From: Clostridium thermobutyricum DSM 4928
GTDB lineage: Bacteria > Bacillota > Clostridia > Clostridiales > Clostridiaceae
NCBI RefSeq assembly: GCF_002050515.1
Contig: NZ_LTAY01000059.1
Span: 124,001 to 188,000 of the forward strand
Reading direction: 5' to 3'
DNA length: 64,000 bases
The position numbers and the translations under genes were made by a program. Below, one piece after another: positions 34,864 to 44,626 of this stretch. The notes beneath the pieces are model-generated. The model did not search any database and was not told the origin of the DNA. It saw nothing but the letters and a program-made list of their open reading frames with translations. Position 1 is the first letter of the stretch, and the number at the start of each line of letters is the position of its first letter.

Positions 34864-35679
34864 ATGGAGAAGTTAAGCAGAAACAGTAGAGTTGTAGCTA
34901 TTACTAAAATATTAACAGAAAATCCTAATAAAATTATAGGTCTTAATAGATTTTCTGAATTATTAAATGCTGCAAAATCAACTATAAGTGAAGATATAGT
35001 TATAGTTAGAGAAATATTAGATAAATTAGAGATGGGAAAAGTAGAGACTATTTCAGGTGCTTCAGGTGGCATAAAATATATACCTAGAATAGGTAATTCT
35101 ATGGCTAAAGATTTTGCAGAAAATTTATGTGATATTTTAAAAGATGAAGGAAGAGTTATACCAGGTGATAGAATTTATATGACTGATTTAATGTATAACC
35201 CAGAAATAATAAGTAGAGCTGGAACTATTCTTTCAGCTTGGTTTAATGATAAAGAAATTGATTATATAATAACAGTTGAAACAAAAGGAATTCCACTAGC
35301 CTATGAAGTAGCTAGGAATTTAGGAATACAGTTAGTTATTGCTAGAAGAGATACTTTAGTAACAGAAGGACCAACAATGACAATTAACTATGTTTCAGGA
35401 ACAAGTAAAAGACTTCAGCAAATGTCTCTTTCAAAGAAAGCTATGAAGAATAATTCAAGATGTGTGTTTATTGATGACTTTATGAAAGGTGGAGGAACAG
35501 CTTTAGGGATAAAAGACCTTTTAAAAGAATTTGATAGTGAACTAATTGGTATTGGAGTTTTAGTTGATAATAAAGAAGTTAATAAAAAACTTGTAGATGA
35601 TTATGTATCAATAGTAGAGTTACATTCAGTTGAAGAATCAATAATATCAGATATAAGACCTTCAAAATTATTTGAATAA
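34864..35679 (+). CDS. purR: purine operon repressor PurR (Bacillus type)
   Basis: A cytosolic repressor of purine synthesis genes that responds to PRPP. The 271 residues combine an N-terminal winged helix (about 1-73, 'RNSRVVAITKILTENPNK') with a phosphoribosyltransferase-fold effector domain holding the PRPP loop 'CVFIDDFMKGGGTALG'. AAGGTGAG precedes the ATG. In Bacillus the order is purR-yabJ-spoVG-glmU-prs; here yabJ and spoVG are absent and glmU follows. Confidence 0.95.
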   Translation: MEKLSRNSRVVAITKILTENPNKIIGLNRFSELLNAAKSTISEDIVIVREILDKLEMGKVETISGASGGIKYIPRIGNSMAKDFAENLCDILKDEGRVIPGDRIYMTDLMYNPEIISRAGTILSAWFNDKEIDYIITVETKGIPLAYEVARNLGIQLVIARRDTLVTEGPTMTINYVSGTSKRLQQMSLSKKAMKNNSRCVFIDDFMKGGGTALGIKDLLKEFDSELIGIGVLVDNKEVNKKLVDDYVSIVELHSVEESIISDIRPSKLFE

Positions 35680-35758
35680 GTTAATAGAGTTAATTTAAAT
35701 TATTATAATTTTATGAAAATCTGGTTTTAAAAAATTATTAATTAAATTGAAGATTTGA

Positions 35759-35790
35759 AAAAATAAAGAGGAAACTCTTTATTTTTTTTA
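35759..35790 (+). terminator. terminator after purR
   Basis: Perfect 10-bp stem (35761-35770 with 35775-35784), 4-base GAAA loop, followed by a T run. Confidence 0.85.
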
Positions 35791-35833
35791 TGTTTAAAAT
35801 TCCATAGATTGACTATTTAATATTTTCCAAAGG

Positions 35834-35862
35834 TTGAAATACAAGAATCTATGAAATATAAT
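35834..35862 (+). promoter_or_regulatory. predicted glmU-prs promoter
   Basis: TTGAAA (35834-35839), 17-bp spacer, TATAAT (35857-35862). An 8-bp dyad CATAGATT/AATCTATG (35803-35810 and 35846-35853) flanks the -35. Confidence 0.6.
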
Positions 35863-35944
35863 AATATAGATATAAAGAAAAAAATTTTTTCAAATAAAAT
35901 AAAAGAAAATCAATGGTAAATAATTGTAAAATAGAGGTGGTAAG

Positions 35945-37315
35945 ATGTATAGATGTGCGTTAATACTAGCAGCAGGTCAAGGAACAAGAATTAAATCTGA
36001 TATACCAAAAGTTTTACACAAAGTATGTGGAAAAGAAATGGTTAATCATGTTATAGACAACATGAGAAAGGCTAGTATAGAGGATGTCAATGTAATCATT
36101 GGAAAAGGCGCAGAATTAGTAAAGAAAGAAACAGAAAGTAGAAAAGTTTCATATTCTTTACAAGAAGAGCAACTAGGGACAGGTCATGCAGTTAAATGTG
36201 CAGCAGAATTTTTAAAAGGAAAAAAAGGAACTGTACTTATTTTTGCAGGAGATGCTCCATTAACAAAAGAAACCACTATAAAAGAATTAATAAAGTATCA
36301 TGAAGAAAATAATAATTCAGCAACTTTATTAAGTGCATTAGTAGAGGATCCAACAGGATACGGAAGAATAATAAGAGATGAAAATGGGCAAGTTTTAAAA
36401 ATAGTAGAACATAAGGATTGTAATGAAGAAGAATTAAAAGTTAATGAAATGAATGCAGCAATGTATTGCTTTGATATTGAAGATTTAGTGAATGCTTTAG
36501 AAAAAATATCAAATGACAATGTACAAGGTGAATACTATTTAACTGATGCCATTGGAATTGTTAAAGAAGAAGGTAAAAAAGTTGGAGCTGTAGTAACTGA
36601 TTATGAGGATACTATAGGAGTAAACTCAAGAGCTCAACTTGCAGAAGCAGAAGAAATATTAAGAAATAGAATAAATAGAATACATTTAGATAATGGGGTA
36701 ACTTTAATTGATCCAAGATCAACTTATATTGGAGCTGATGTTGTAATAGGAAAAGATACTATTCTTTATCCAAATACAATATTAGAAGGAAACACAAAAA
36801 TTGGTCAAAGATGTACAATACTTCAAAATACAAGAATAAAAGATAGTATTATAGAAAATGGAGCAACAATAGAATCTTCAGTAATATTAGAAAGTAAAGT
36901 TGGAGAGAATACTAATGTAGGTCCATTCGCTTATATCAGACCAGAAAGTAGCATTGGGAATAATGTGAAAATAGGAGATTTCGTAGAAATTAAAAAAGCT
37001 AACATTGGAAATGAAACTAAAGTAGCTCACTTAACATATATAGGTGATGCAGAAGTAGGAAGCGGATGTAACTTTGGTTGTGGAACAGTTGTAGTAAATT
37101 ATGATGGAAAGAAAAAACATAAAACTATAATTGGAGATAATAGCTTTATAGGTTGTAATACAAATTTAGTTTCACCAGTTAAAGTAGGAGACAACACATA
37201 TATTGCAGCAGGTTCAACAATAACTAATGAAGTTTCTGAAGGAGATCTTGCGATAGCAAGAGCTAAACAAAGAAATATAAAGGGTTGGGTTGAAAAAAAA
37301 GGATTAAAAAAATAA
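35945..37315 (+). CDS. glmU: bifunctional UDP-GlcNAc pyrophosphorylase / glucosamine-1-P acetyltransferase
   Basis: Makes UDP-N-acetylglucosamine for wall synthesis. The 456 residues have an N-terminal nucleotidyltransferase ('[20 protein letters not shown]', 'GDAPL', 'NAAMYCFD') and a C-terminal left-handed beta-helix of hexapeptide repeats from about residue 250, with '[11 protein letters not shown]', '[19 protein letters not shown]'. GAGGTGG precedes the ATG. It is followed after 35 bp by prs, as in Bacillus. Confidence 0.97.
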   Translation: MYRCALILAAGQGTRIKSDIPKVLHKVCGKEMVNHVIDNMRKASIEDVNVIIGKGAELVKKETESRKVSYSLQEEQLGTGHAVKCAAEFLKGKKGTVLIFAGDAPLTKETTIKELIKYHEENNNSATLLSALVEDPTGYGRIIRDENGQVLKIVEHKDCNEEELKVNEMNAAMYCFDIEDLVNALEKISNDNVQGEYYLTDAIGIVKEEGKKVGAVVTDYEDTIGVNSRAQLAEAEEILRNRINRIHLDNGVTLIDPRSTYIGADVVIGKDTILYPNTILEGNTKIGQRCTILQNTRIKDSIIENGATIESSVILESKVGENTNVGPFAYIRPESSIGNNVKIGDFVEIKKANIGNETKVAHLTYIGDAEVGSGCNFGCGTVVVNYDGKKKHKTIIGDNSFIGCNTNLVSPVKVGDNTYIAAGSTITNEVSEGDLAIARAKQRNIKGWVEKKGLKK

Positions 37316-37350
37316 TTTAAATGGTTAAATAATTAGGAGGTCTTCAAATA

Positions 37351-38310
37351 ATGGTAACTCACGGAAATAATATTAAAATATTCACAGGGAATTCTCATCC
37401 GGAGCTAGCAAAAGAAATAGCTAAAATTTTAGAAGTAGAATTAGGAGATTCAAAAGTAGGAACTTTTAGTGATGGAGAAATATCAGTTGATATAAATGAA
37501 ACTGTTAGAGGTGCTGATGTATTTATAGTTCAATCAACTTCATCACCAGTTAATAATAATTTGATGGAATTATTAATAATGATAGATGCCTTTAAAAGAG
37601 CTTCAGCTGGAAGAATAACAGCTGTTATACCTTATTATGGATATGCAAGACAAGATAGAAAAGCTAAGTCAAGAGATCCAATAACAGCGAAATTAGTTGC
37701 TGATCTTTTAACAACTGCTGGAGCAAATAGAGTATTAACTATGGATTTACATGCATCACAAATACAAGGATATTTCAATATTCCTGTTGATCATTTAGTT
37801 GGATCACCAATATTAGCTCAGTATTTTATTGATAAAGGAATGGATGATCAAGATGATGTAGTAGTTGTATCACCTGACCTTGGAAGTGTTACAAGAGCTA
37901 GAAAGTTTGCTGATAAATTACATGCACCTATAGCTATAATAGATAAAAGAAGACCAAAAGCAAATGTATCAGAAATAATGAATATTATTGGAGACATAGA
38001 AGGAAAGAGATGTATACTTCTTGATGATATGATTGATACTGCTGGAACAATTACAAATGCAGCTAATGCTTTAAAAGATTTAGGTGCAAAAAATGTTTAT
38101 GCATGCTGCACACATGGAGTTTTATCAGGACCGGCATTTGAAAGAATAAATAATTCAGCAATAGAAGAATTAGTTATGTTAAATACAATTGATCTTCCAG
38201 AAAATATTGATAAAAATAAATTCAAATCATTATCAGTAGCACCAATTTTTGCTGAAGCTATTCAAAGAATATATGATGATAAACCAATTAGTAAATTATT
38301 TGAAGTATAA
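37351..38310 (+). CDS. prs: ribose-phosphate pyrophosphokinase
   Basis: Makes PRPP from ribose 5-phosphate and ATP for nucleotide, His and Trp synthesis. The 319 residues show '[20 protein letters not shown]', '[18 protein letters not shown]', the metal site '[12 protein letters not shown]' and the PRPP loop '[13 protein letters not shown]'. AGGAGG precedes the ATG. Last gene of the conserved purR-glmU-prs group; the usual downstream ctc gene is missing and foreign-looking sequence begins 15 bp later. Confidence 0.97.
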   Translation: MVTHGNNIKIFTGNSHPELAKEIAKILEVELGDSKVGTFSDGEISVDINETVRGADVFIVQSTSSPVNNNLMELLIMIDAFKRASAGRITAVIPYYGYARQDRKAKSRDPITAKLVADLLTTAGANRVLTMDLHASQIQGYFNIPVDHLVGSPILAQYFIDKGMDDQDDVVVVSPDLGSVTRARKFADKLHAPIAIIDKRRPKANVSEIMNIIGDIEGKRCILLDDMIDTAGTITNAANALKDLGAKNVYACCTHGVLSGPAFERINNSAIEELVMLNTIDLPENIDKNKFKSLSVAPIFAEAIQRIYDDKPISKLFEV

Positions 38311-38325
38311 TTTATAGAATATAAA

Positions 38326-38372
38326 GGGCTGTTGCAAAATGATTAATAATCATTTTGTAACGGTTCTTTTAT
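38326..38372 (+). terminator. terminator after prs, probably derived from an IS end
   Basis: Imperfect stem of about 20 bp (38326-38345 with 38347-38366, several G-T pairs) followed by TTTT. The 5' arm 'GGGCTGTTGCAAAATGATT' is, from memory, like the terminal inverted repeats of IS1182-type elements. Confidence 0.65.
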
Positions 38373-38800
38373 TTTAAAATTAAAAACATGTTTTAAAACT
38401 ATTTTTTAAGTTAGTTTTCTAAATATACTATGAAATATATTGATTAAATATTTATTTTAGAACATGACTAAAAGAGGTAAATATACTTCTTTTTTTTATT
38501 TTCTATTATAGTTTTTGAAGTAATTTAGTTTTAAAATGACTAAAACATAATCTAGTCTTATTAATTTTAGTATGCAATTTAGCAATGTTGAGTACTAATG
38601 CTTTAAGTGAAATTTTTATTTGTACTCTTTTTTCAATAAAATATTATTTCTTCTAAATTTTTTTGTTGCAAATATAGCCATAGCTTTTTTATATTTCATT
38701 TCCATCTTGTATTTTAGTCATTTGCTTTTTTAATTCCATGATTTCTTTCACTATAATGATTTCATTACCATTTAATATCAGTTTATCAAGGGAGTTTTTT
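38326..38800 (-). pseudogene. decayed 3' end of an IS1182-type transposase
   Basis: No open gene remains, but the minus strand gives connected fragments in shifting frames: 'MELKKQMTKIQDGNEI', then 'EMKYKKAMAIFATKKFRRNN', then 'KISLKALVLNIAKLHTKINK'. Their order and style match the C-terminal end of IS1182/DDE transposases, whose last residues often read like 'L..L..NI.KLH'. The element-end repeat lies just beyond. Several stops and frameshifts show that it is dead. It covers most of the 614-bp gap between prs and mglB. Confidence 0.5.
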
Positions 38801-38865
38801 TAAAACACCTAAGAATTTTGATAAAAGTGTGTAGGATTTTATATGTAAAAAAATAGTTATTTAAA

Positions 38866-38890
38866 TATAATAGAATTGTAAACGATAACT
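38866..38890 (+). promoter_or_regulatory. mglB -10 element and overlapping cre (CcpA) site
   Basis: TATAAT at 38866-38871; no good -35 is seen. TTGTAAACGATAACT at 38876-38890 matches the cre consensus WTGNAANCGNWNNCW at every position and covers the predicted transcription start, the classic place for CcpA repression. Confidence 0.7.
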
Positions 38891-38924
38891 AAGAGAATTT
38901 ATATATTTGGAGGGAATGGGATTT

Positions 38925-39974
38925 ATGAAAAATGTAAAGAAAGTATTAGCTATGGCTATGGCAACAGCAATGATGACTATTTCATTAGTTGGATGTGGAG
39001 GAGCTGCATCTGATGGAGATGCAAAGACAGGAGACACTATTAAGGTTGGAGTATGTCTTTATAAATTTGATGATACTTATATTTCTACAGTAAGACAAAA
39101 CATAGAAAAGCTTGCTGAGGAAAATGATAAGAAAATAGAACTTACTATAGTTGATGGAAAAGGTGACCAAGCTACTCAAAATGATAGTATAGATACACTT
39201 CTTCAAAAGGAAATGGATTTATTACTAGTTAACTTAGTAGATACAGGAGCAGCACAAACTGTAGTAGATAAAATAAAGGCTGAAGAAGTTCCAGTAGTAT
39301 TATTTAACAGAGAGCCGGGAACTACTGATGCAATAAAATCTTACGACAAAGCTATTTTTGTAGGAACTAATGCAAAAGAAGCTGGTGTATTACAAGGAAA
39401 AATATTATCTAAATTATGGCAAAAAGATTCAAAAGCTATAGATAAAAATGGTGATGGAGTAATGCAATATGTAATGCTTCAAGGTGAACCTGATAATCCA
39501 GAAGCTATAGCAAGAACAAAATATTCAGTAGATACTATTAATGAAGCAAAAATCAAGACTGAAAAGTTAGCTCAACAAGTTTGTAACTGGGATCAAGCAT
39601 TAGCTCAAAATGCTACTGAAGCTTGGTTATCAAGATTTAAAGATGATATTGAAGTTGTAATAGCAAATAATGATGGTATGGCTCAAGGAGCAATAGCAGC
39701 ATTACAAGCTCAAGGATATAACAATGGAGATGCTAAAAAGACTATTCCTGTAGTAGGTGTTGATGCAACTGAAGCAGCTCAAGATTTAATTGAAAGAGGC
39801 TTAATGACAGGTTCAGTTCTTCAAGATGCAGAAGCAATGGCTAAAGCTCTTTTAGAATGTGGATTAAATTTAGTTGAAGGAAAATCAGCTATTGAAGGAA
39901 CTGAGTATAAATTTGATGATACTGAAGTTTCAATTCGTATACCATACAAAGAATTTATAAAAGGATCAAAATAG
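38925..39974 (+). CDS. mglB: galactose/glucose ABC transporter binding lipoprotein
   Basis: A 349-residue extracellular sugar-binding lipoprotein. It has a signal peptide with lipobox 'LVGC', a periplasmic-binding-protein fold of the MglB type ('VGVCLYKFDDTYISTVRQNI', 'NLVDTGAAQTVVDKIK', 'FNREPGT') and the calcium-loop 'DKNGDGVMQ'. I chose ATG 38925, 10 bases behind GGAGGG; two earlier in-frame starts overlap the ribosome site. First gene of mglBAC, with a cre site at the promoter. A stable hairpin follows it. Confidence 0.93.
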   Translation: MKNVKKVLAMAMATAMMTISLVGCGGAASDGDAKTGDTIKVGVCLYKFDDTYISTVRQNIEKLAEENDKKIELTIVDGKGDQATQNDSIDTLLQKEMDLLLVNLVDTGAAQTVVDKIKAEEVPVVLFNREPGTTDAIKSYDKAIFVGTNAKEAGVLQGKILSKLWQKDSKAIDKNGDGVMQYVMLQGEPDNPEAIARTKYSVDTINEAKIKTEKLAQQVCNWDQALAQNATEAWLSRFKDDIEVVIANNDGMAQGAIAALQAQGYNNGDAKKTIPVVGVDATEAAQDLIERGLMTGSVLQDAEAMAKALLECGLNLVEGKSAIEGTEYKFDDTEVSIRIPYKEFIKGSK

Positions 39975-39987
39975 TCCCTATTAAGAA

Positions 39988-40023
39988 AAGCTACATAGCA
40001 ATGTTTCTCTTGCTATGTAGCTT
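39988..40023 (+). promoter_or_regulatory. mglB-mglA intercistronic stem-loop
   Basis: Perfect 14-bp stem (39988-40001 with 40010-40023), 8-base loop, no T run. It probably stabilises the mglB message or reduces read-through, so that more binding protein than ATPase is made. Confidence 0.7.
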
Positions 40024-40112
40024 ATAAAATAATAGTGAAAGATGGGAGGATAATTTTAAATTTTACATTGGAATAGATCTTATAAATAATAATGAAAAGT
40101 GGTGAGAATTTA

Positions 40113-41612
40113 ATGGGAGATAAAAAATATATTCTTGAAATGATAGATATATGTAAAAACTTTCCGGGAGTTAAAGCCTTAGATAAGGCTAATTTAAAAG
40201 TAAGAGCAGGAACTGTACATGCTCTTATGGGTGAAAATGGAGCAGGTAAATCAACTTTAATGAAATGTCTATTTGGAGTTTATATAGAAGATGAAGGTGA
40301 GATTTTTATAGAAGGTGAAAAGATAAAGTTCTCTAATCCAAAACAAGCTATGGAAAATGGTGTAGCAATGGTTCATCAAGAGCTTAATCAAGTTTTACAA
40401 AGAGATGTTATGGAAAACATTTGGCTTGGAAGATTTCCAGGGAAAATGGGAGTTGTAGATTCGAAAATTTTATTCAATGAAACTAAAAGGGTTTTAGATG
40501 AATTAGAAATAGATATTAATCCAAAGATAAAGATGGGAAATTTATCAGTTTCTCAAAGACAGATGGTAGAGATTGCAAAGGCAGTTTCCTATAATGCAAA
40601 GATTTTAGTGTTAGATGAGCCAACATCGTCTTTAACGGAAGAAGAAGTAACTCATTTATTTAGAATAATAAATAAGCTTAGAGATAGAGGTTGTGGAATA
40701 ATTTATATTTCTCATAAAATGGAGGAGATTCTACAGATTTCTGATGATGTAACTATTATGAGAGATGGTAAATGGATAGATACTATAGAAGCTAAAAATC
40801 TTACTACAGATAAGATAATTAAATTAATGGTAGGAAGAGATTTAGGTGATAGATTCCCTCCAAAAGATAATAAGCCAGAGGAAGTTATTTTAGAAGTTAA
40901 AAATTTGACTGGAATGTATCAGCCATCTATTGTAGATGCTTCTTTTGAATTAAGAAAAGGTGAAATTTTAGGTGTAGCAGGACTTGTTGGATCCAAGAGA
41001 ACAGAACTTTTAGAAACTATATTTGGAATAGCAAAACATAGTAGTGGAGAAGTGATTCTTCATGGGAAAAAAGTAGATAATTCTACTTCAAGAAAAGCAA
41101 TAAAAAATGGTTTTGCATTACTTACTGAAGAGAGAAGAGCAACAGGAATATTTGGACAGCTATCTATAAATTTTAATTCAATTATAGCTAATTTAGATGG
41201 ATATAGCAGTAAAGGTGTTTTAAATTCTAAAAAGATGGAAGAAGATACAAAATGGGTTATAGAAAGTATGAGGGTAAAAACACCTAGTTCAAAGACAGCT
41301 ATAAAAACATTATCAGGAGGAAATCAACAAAAGGTTATTATAGGAAGATGGCTTTTAACTAAGCCAGAGATTCTTTTATTGGATGAGCCTACTAGAGGAA
41401 TTGATGTAGGAGCTAAATATGAAATATATCAATTGATAATAGATTTAGCTAAAAAGGGTAAAGGCGTAATAGTTGTTTCTTCAGAAATGCCAGAATTACT
41501 TGGAATTTGCGATAGAATTTTAGTTATGTCAAATGGACGAGTTGCTGGAGTAGGTGATACAAAAGAACTTACTCAAGAAGATATTATGACTATGGCTGCA
41601 AAATATATTTAA
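40113..41612 (+). CDS. mglA: galactose/methyl-galactoside ABC transporter ATPase
   Basis: A 499-residue cytosolic tandem ABC ATPase of the sugar CUT2 class. The first domain (about 5-240) has Walker A '[12 protein letters not shown]', '[14 protein letters not shown]' and '[11 protein letters not shown]'. The second (about 255-499) has a degenerate Walker A ('[10 protein letters not shown]'), as usual in the class, with '[15 protein letters not shown]' and '[13 protein letters not shown]'. The ATG at 40113 is preferred over one 21 bases upstream on ribosome-site spacing (GGTGAG) and family length. Confidence 0.94.
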   Translation: MGDKKYILEMIDICKNFPGVKALDKANLKVRAGTVHALMGENGAGKSTLMKCLFGVYIEDEGEIFIEGEKIKFSNPKQAMENGVAMVHQELNQVLQRDVMENIWLGRFPGKMGVVDSKILFNETKRVLDELEIDINPKIKMGNLSVSQRQMVEIAKAVSYNAKILVLDEPTSSLTEEEVTHLFRIINKLRDRGCGIIYISHKMEEILQISDDVTIMRDGKWIDTIEAKNLTTDKIIKLMVGRDLGDRFPPKDNKPEEVILEVKNLTGMYQPSIVDASFELRKGEILGVAGLVGSKRTELLETIFGIAKHSSGEVILHGKKVDNSTSRKAIKNGFALLTEERRATGIFGQLSINFNSIIANLDGYSSKGVLNSKKMEEDTKWVIESMRVKTPSSKTAIKTLSGGNQQKVIIGRWLLTKPEILLLDEPTRGIDVGAKYEIYQLIIDLAKKGKGVIVVSSEMPELLGICDRILVMSNGRVAGVGDTKELTQEDIMTMAAKYI

Positions 41613-41627
41613 AAGGGGAGTTTATTT

Positions 41628-42662
41628 ATGGAAAATAATAAAGTAGAAAAAAAGATAGATAAAAAGAAAGTTATAGATTTTCTTCTTAACTATGCTTTAT
41701 ATATAGTTTTATTTTTAATGATTATTTTCTTTATTGTAAAGGAACCAGGATTTCTTTCCTTAAAGAATTTTACTAATATTTTAAGTCAAGCATCAACACG
41801 TGGTATTTTAGCTCTTGGAGTAGCCGGACTTATAGTTTTACAAGGAACTGACCTATCAGCAGGGCGTATTTTAGGACTTACTGCTATAATTTCAGCTTCT
41901 TTATTACAATCATCAACTTATGCAGCGAGAATGTATCCAGAGTTACCTATCTTACCACTAGCTCTTCCATTAATATTAGCAATAGTAATTGGTGGAATAT
42001 TTGGAGCAATTAATGGATTTGGGGTAGCTAAACTGAAGGTCCATGCATTTATAATTACTTTGGGAACTCAGCTTATAGCTTTTGGTATCTCTTGTCTTTA
42101 TATTGATAGACCGCCATTAGGTGCTCAACCAGTAGCAAACTTAGATTCAAGATATACAAATGCAGTAAATGGTTCTTTAAAGCTTGGAAGTGTAGAAATA
42201 CCAAACTTAGTTTTTTACTTAGCAATAGTTGCATTGATTATGTGGTTTATATGGAATAAGACAACTTTAGGTAAAAATATGTTTGCAATTGGTGGAAATC
42301 CAGAGGCAGCAGCAGTTTCGGGTGTTAATATAGTTAAAAATATAATGATAATATTTATTATATCTGGAATGCTTTATGGTTTAGCAGGATTCTTAGAAGC
42401 TGCAAGAGCAGGTTCTACTTCAACAGCTACAGGATTTAACTATGAACTTGATGCAATTTCTGCGTGTGTAGTTGGAGGAGTTTCATTCTCAGGTGGAGTT
42501 GGAACTATTCCTGGAGTTCTTTTAGGAACGGTTTTATTACAAGTTATCAATTATGGATTAAACTTTATAGGAGTAAATGCATATTGGCAATATATAATTA
42601 GAGGTTTAATTATTATAGTAGCTGTTGCTTTAGATGTAAGAAAATATATAGCGAAAAAATAA
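41628..42662 (+). CDS. mglC: galactose/methyl-galactoside ABC transporter permease
   Basis: A 344-residue membrane permease, about ten helices, BPD_transp_2/CUT2 family. Characteristic stretches are 'ILALGVAGLIVLQGTDLSAG', 'IGGIFGAINGFGVAKLKVHA', 'FAIGGNPEAAAVSGVNI' and 'CVVGGVSFSGGVGTIPGVLL'. AAGGGGAG precedes the ATG. Its stop overlaps the ribosome site of a small gene. Confidence 0.95.
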   Translation: MENNKVEKKIDKKKVIDFLLNYALYIVLFLMIIFFIVKEPGFLSLKNFTNILSQASTRGILALGVAGLIVLQGTDLSAGRILGLTAIISASLLQSSTYAARMYPELPILPLALPLILAIVIGGIFGAINGFGVAKLKVHAFIITLGTQLIAFGISCLYIDRPPLGAQPVANLDSRYTNAVNGSLKLGSVEIPNLVFYLAIVALIMWFIWNKTTLGKNMFAIGGNPEAAAVSGVNIVKNIMIIFIISGMLYGLAGFLEAARAGSTSTATGFNYELDAISACVVGGVSFSGGVGTIPGVLLGTVLLQVINYGLNFIGVNAYWQYIIRGLIIIVAVALDVRKYIAKK

Positions 42663-42674
42663 TGAGGTAATGGT

Positions 42675-42836
42675 ATGAATGAAAAGGAGAAACTAGAAGG
42701 AATTAAGGAAAAAAAGAAAACTGTTAGAGATACTTTATATGGACGTATAGATGTGTCACTAGAAACAATGGATAGAGTTTTAATAATACTATTTGTTTTA
42801 TTAGGATTTTCTTTAGTAATAGGAATTCTAGTTTAA
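42675..42836 (+). CDS. 53-residue single-pass membrane protein at the end of the mgl operon
   Basis: A small gene starting ATG at 42675, with GAGG 7 bases upstream, beginning 12 bases behind mglC and ending at a TAA before the operon terminator. The first 34 residues are charged and soluble ('MNEKEKLEGIKEKKKTVRDT', 'LYGRIDVSLE'). The rest is one hydrophobic helix ('VLIILFVLLGFSLVIGIL') reaching nearly to the C-terminus, so it is probably tail-anchored with the charged part inside. I know no named family. Its place suggests an accessory subunit or modulator of MglABC. Confidence 0.7.
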   Translation: MNEKEKLEGIKEKKKTVRDTLYGRIDVSLETMDRVLIILFVLLGFSLVIGILV

Positions 42837-42880
42837 AATTGAAAATATAGAATGTAAAATATGAAATTAAGAATTTAGAG

Positions 42881-42911
42881 AAAGCTGGCTTGTTGTGCCA
42901 GCTTTTTTTAT
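42881..42911 (+). terminator. terminator of the mgl operon
   Basis: Perfect 9-bp GC-containing stem (42881-42889 with 42897-42905), 7-base loop, seven T. Confidence 0.9.
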
Positions 42912-43006
42912 TTTCAATTTTAAATTCTAAATTTTAAAGTGAATCTGTGTTATAATTTAAAGGAAATAAAAGGTTTTAATATAAATTTATGGAAGGTGAT
43001 AAAAGA

Positions 43007-44614
43007 GTGAGTTTATATAGAGTACTAATTGTTGATGATGAGGAAGAAGTTAGAGAAGGTATTATTAGAAAATTAGATTGGAAAGAGTATGGATTTGAAG
43101 TAGTTGGGTCTGCTGAGAATGGAAAAGATGCTTTAGATAAGGTTGAAAAATTAAAGCTTGATATTGTTCTTACGGATATTTCAATGCCCTTTATGGATGG
43201 GTTAGAGCTTGGTAGAATCTTAAAAGAAAGTATGCCAGGAATAAAAATAATAATTTTTTCAGGTTCAGATGATTTTGAATATGCTCAAAAAGCAATAAAA
43301 ATAAATGTTATAGAGTATATATTAAAGCCAGTAAGTGCTAGAGAGCTTGCTGAAGTTTTAAAGAAGGTTAAAAATAAATTAGATGAAGAGTACAAAGAAA
43401 AAAGTAATATGGAAACTCTACAAAAATATTATAAAGAAAGTTTACCTATATTGAGAGAGCAATTTTTAATTGGTGCAATTGAAGGTAAAGTAAAGGATAT
43501 GAGATGGAGAGAAGAGATAAAAAGATTCCAGTTAGAGTTTTTAAAGGGAGACTTAGTCTTTTGTATAATTCATTTTGATAAGAGAAAGGATTTAAAAAAA
43601 GAAAATCTTTTTGAAGGAAATATAGGATTAGTTAATGTTTCTATAAGTAAAATTATTGAAGATACTATGGAGGAATATAGTATATATACTAAGTTTATTT
43701 ACTTAGATAGAGTTATTTTAATAGCTAGTTTAGATGAAAAGTATACTATAGATTTACTTATAAAGGGGTTAAATCAAGTTTGTAATGAGTTTTACAAAAT
43801 ATTTAATAAGACTATTTCTATAGGGGTAGGAAATATATTTAATGAATATAATATGCTAAAGAGTTCATTTACAGCTGCTGAAGATGCTTTAAGTTATAGA
43901 ATTATATTAGGAAGAGGTAAAGTTACTTACATAAAGGATGTAGAACCTAATAAAGTTATCAACTTAGAATTTACAGGAGCAGAGGAAAAGAAATTATTAG
44001 ATACTATAAAAATTTCAACAGAAGATGAAATCGAGAAGGTTATAGGAAATATATTTAAGAATTTAGAAAATTATATTATGCCTTTAAATGGGTATAAAAT
44101 ATACTTAATGGAAATTATGATATCTATTATAAAGCTTATGCAAAGCTATAATTTAAAGATGGAAGATGTTTTAGAAGAAGAGTTTAATTATTATAATTAT
44201 TTAGAAAATATAACTTCATTAGAGGAAGTAGAAAAGACTTTTAAAAGATTAGGTAAAAGGATAAATAAGCATATAAAAGGAAATAGAATAAATTCTTCTA
44301 AGCTTTTAATTGAAGATGCTAAAAAGTATATTAGTGAAAACTTTAGTGATTGTGAATTATCAGTTGAGCAAGTTTGTTCTCATTTACATGTAAGTTCAAC
44401 TTATTTTTCAAGTTTATTTAAAAAAGAGGTGGGAATGAGCTTTGTAAATTATTTAACCCATGTAAGGTTAGAAGAAGGAATAAAATTATTAAATTCAACT
44501 GATGACAAAGCTTATATGATAGCTTTAAAGGTTGGATATTCTCAGGCAAATTATTTTAGCTATGTATTTAGAAAAAAATATGGAGTAGCTCCTTCAAAAT
44601 ATAGAAAAAGTTAA
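43007..44614 (+). CDS. YesN-type AraC-family response regulator
   Basis: A 535-residue cytosolic transcription factor. The receiver domain (about 1-125, 'VLIVDDEEEV', phospho-acceptor Asp57 in 'DIVLTDISMP', 'KPVS') is followed by a long linker/GGDEF-like middle and a C-terminal double helix-turn-helix AraC domain (about 435-535, 'SVEQVCSHLHVSSTYFSSLF', 'GYSQANYFSYVFRKKYGVAP'). The GTG at 43007 follows GGAAGGTGAT at good spacing; an ATG 18 bases earlier lies in that site. It heads a four-gene sensing operon directly behind mgl, which is its likely target. Confidence 0.9.
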   Translation: MSLYRVLIVDDEEEVREGIIRKLDWKEYGFEVVGSAENGKDALDKVEKLKLDIVLTDISMPFMDGLELGRILKESMPGIKIIIFSGSDDFEYAQKAIKINVIEYILKPVSARELAEVLKKVKNKLDEEYKEKSNMETLQKYYKESLPILREQFLIGAIEGKVKDMRWREEIKRFQLEFLKGDLVFCIIHFDKRKDLKKENLFEGNIGLVNVSISKIIEDTMEEYSIYTKFIYLDRVILIASLDEKYTIDLLIKGLNQVCNEFYKIFNKTISIGVGNIFNEYNMLKSSFTAAEDALSYRIILGRGKVTYIKDVEPNKVINLEFTGAEEKKLLDTIKISTEDEIEKVIGNIFKNLENYIMPLNGYKIYLMEIMISIIKLMQSYNLKMEDVLEEEFNYYNYLENITSLEEVEKTFKRLGKRINKHIKGNRINSSKLLIEDAKKYISENFSDCELSVEQVCSHLHVSSTYFSSLFKKEVGMSFVNYLTHVRLEEGIKLLNSTDDKAYMIALKVGYSQANYFSYVFRKKYGVAPSKYRKS

Positions 44615-44626
44615 AGGAGACCTCTT

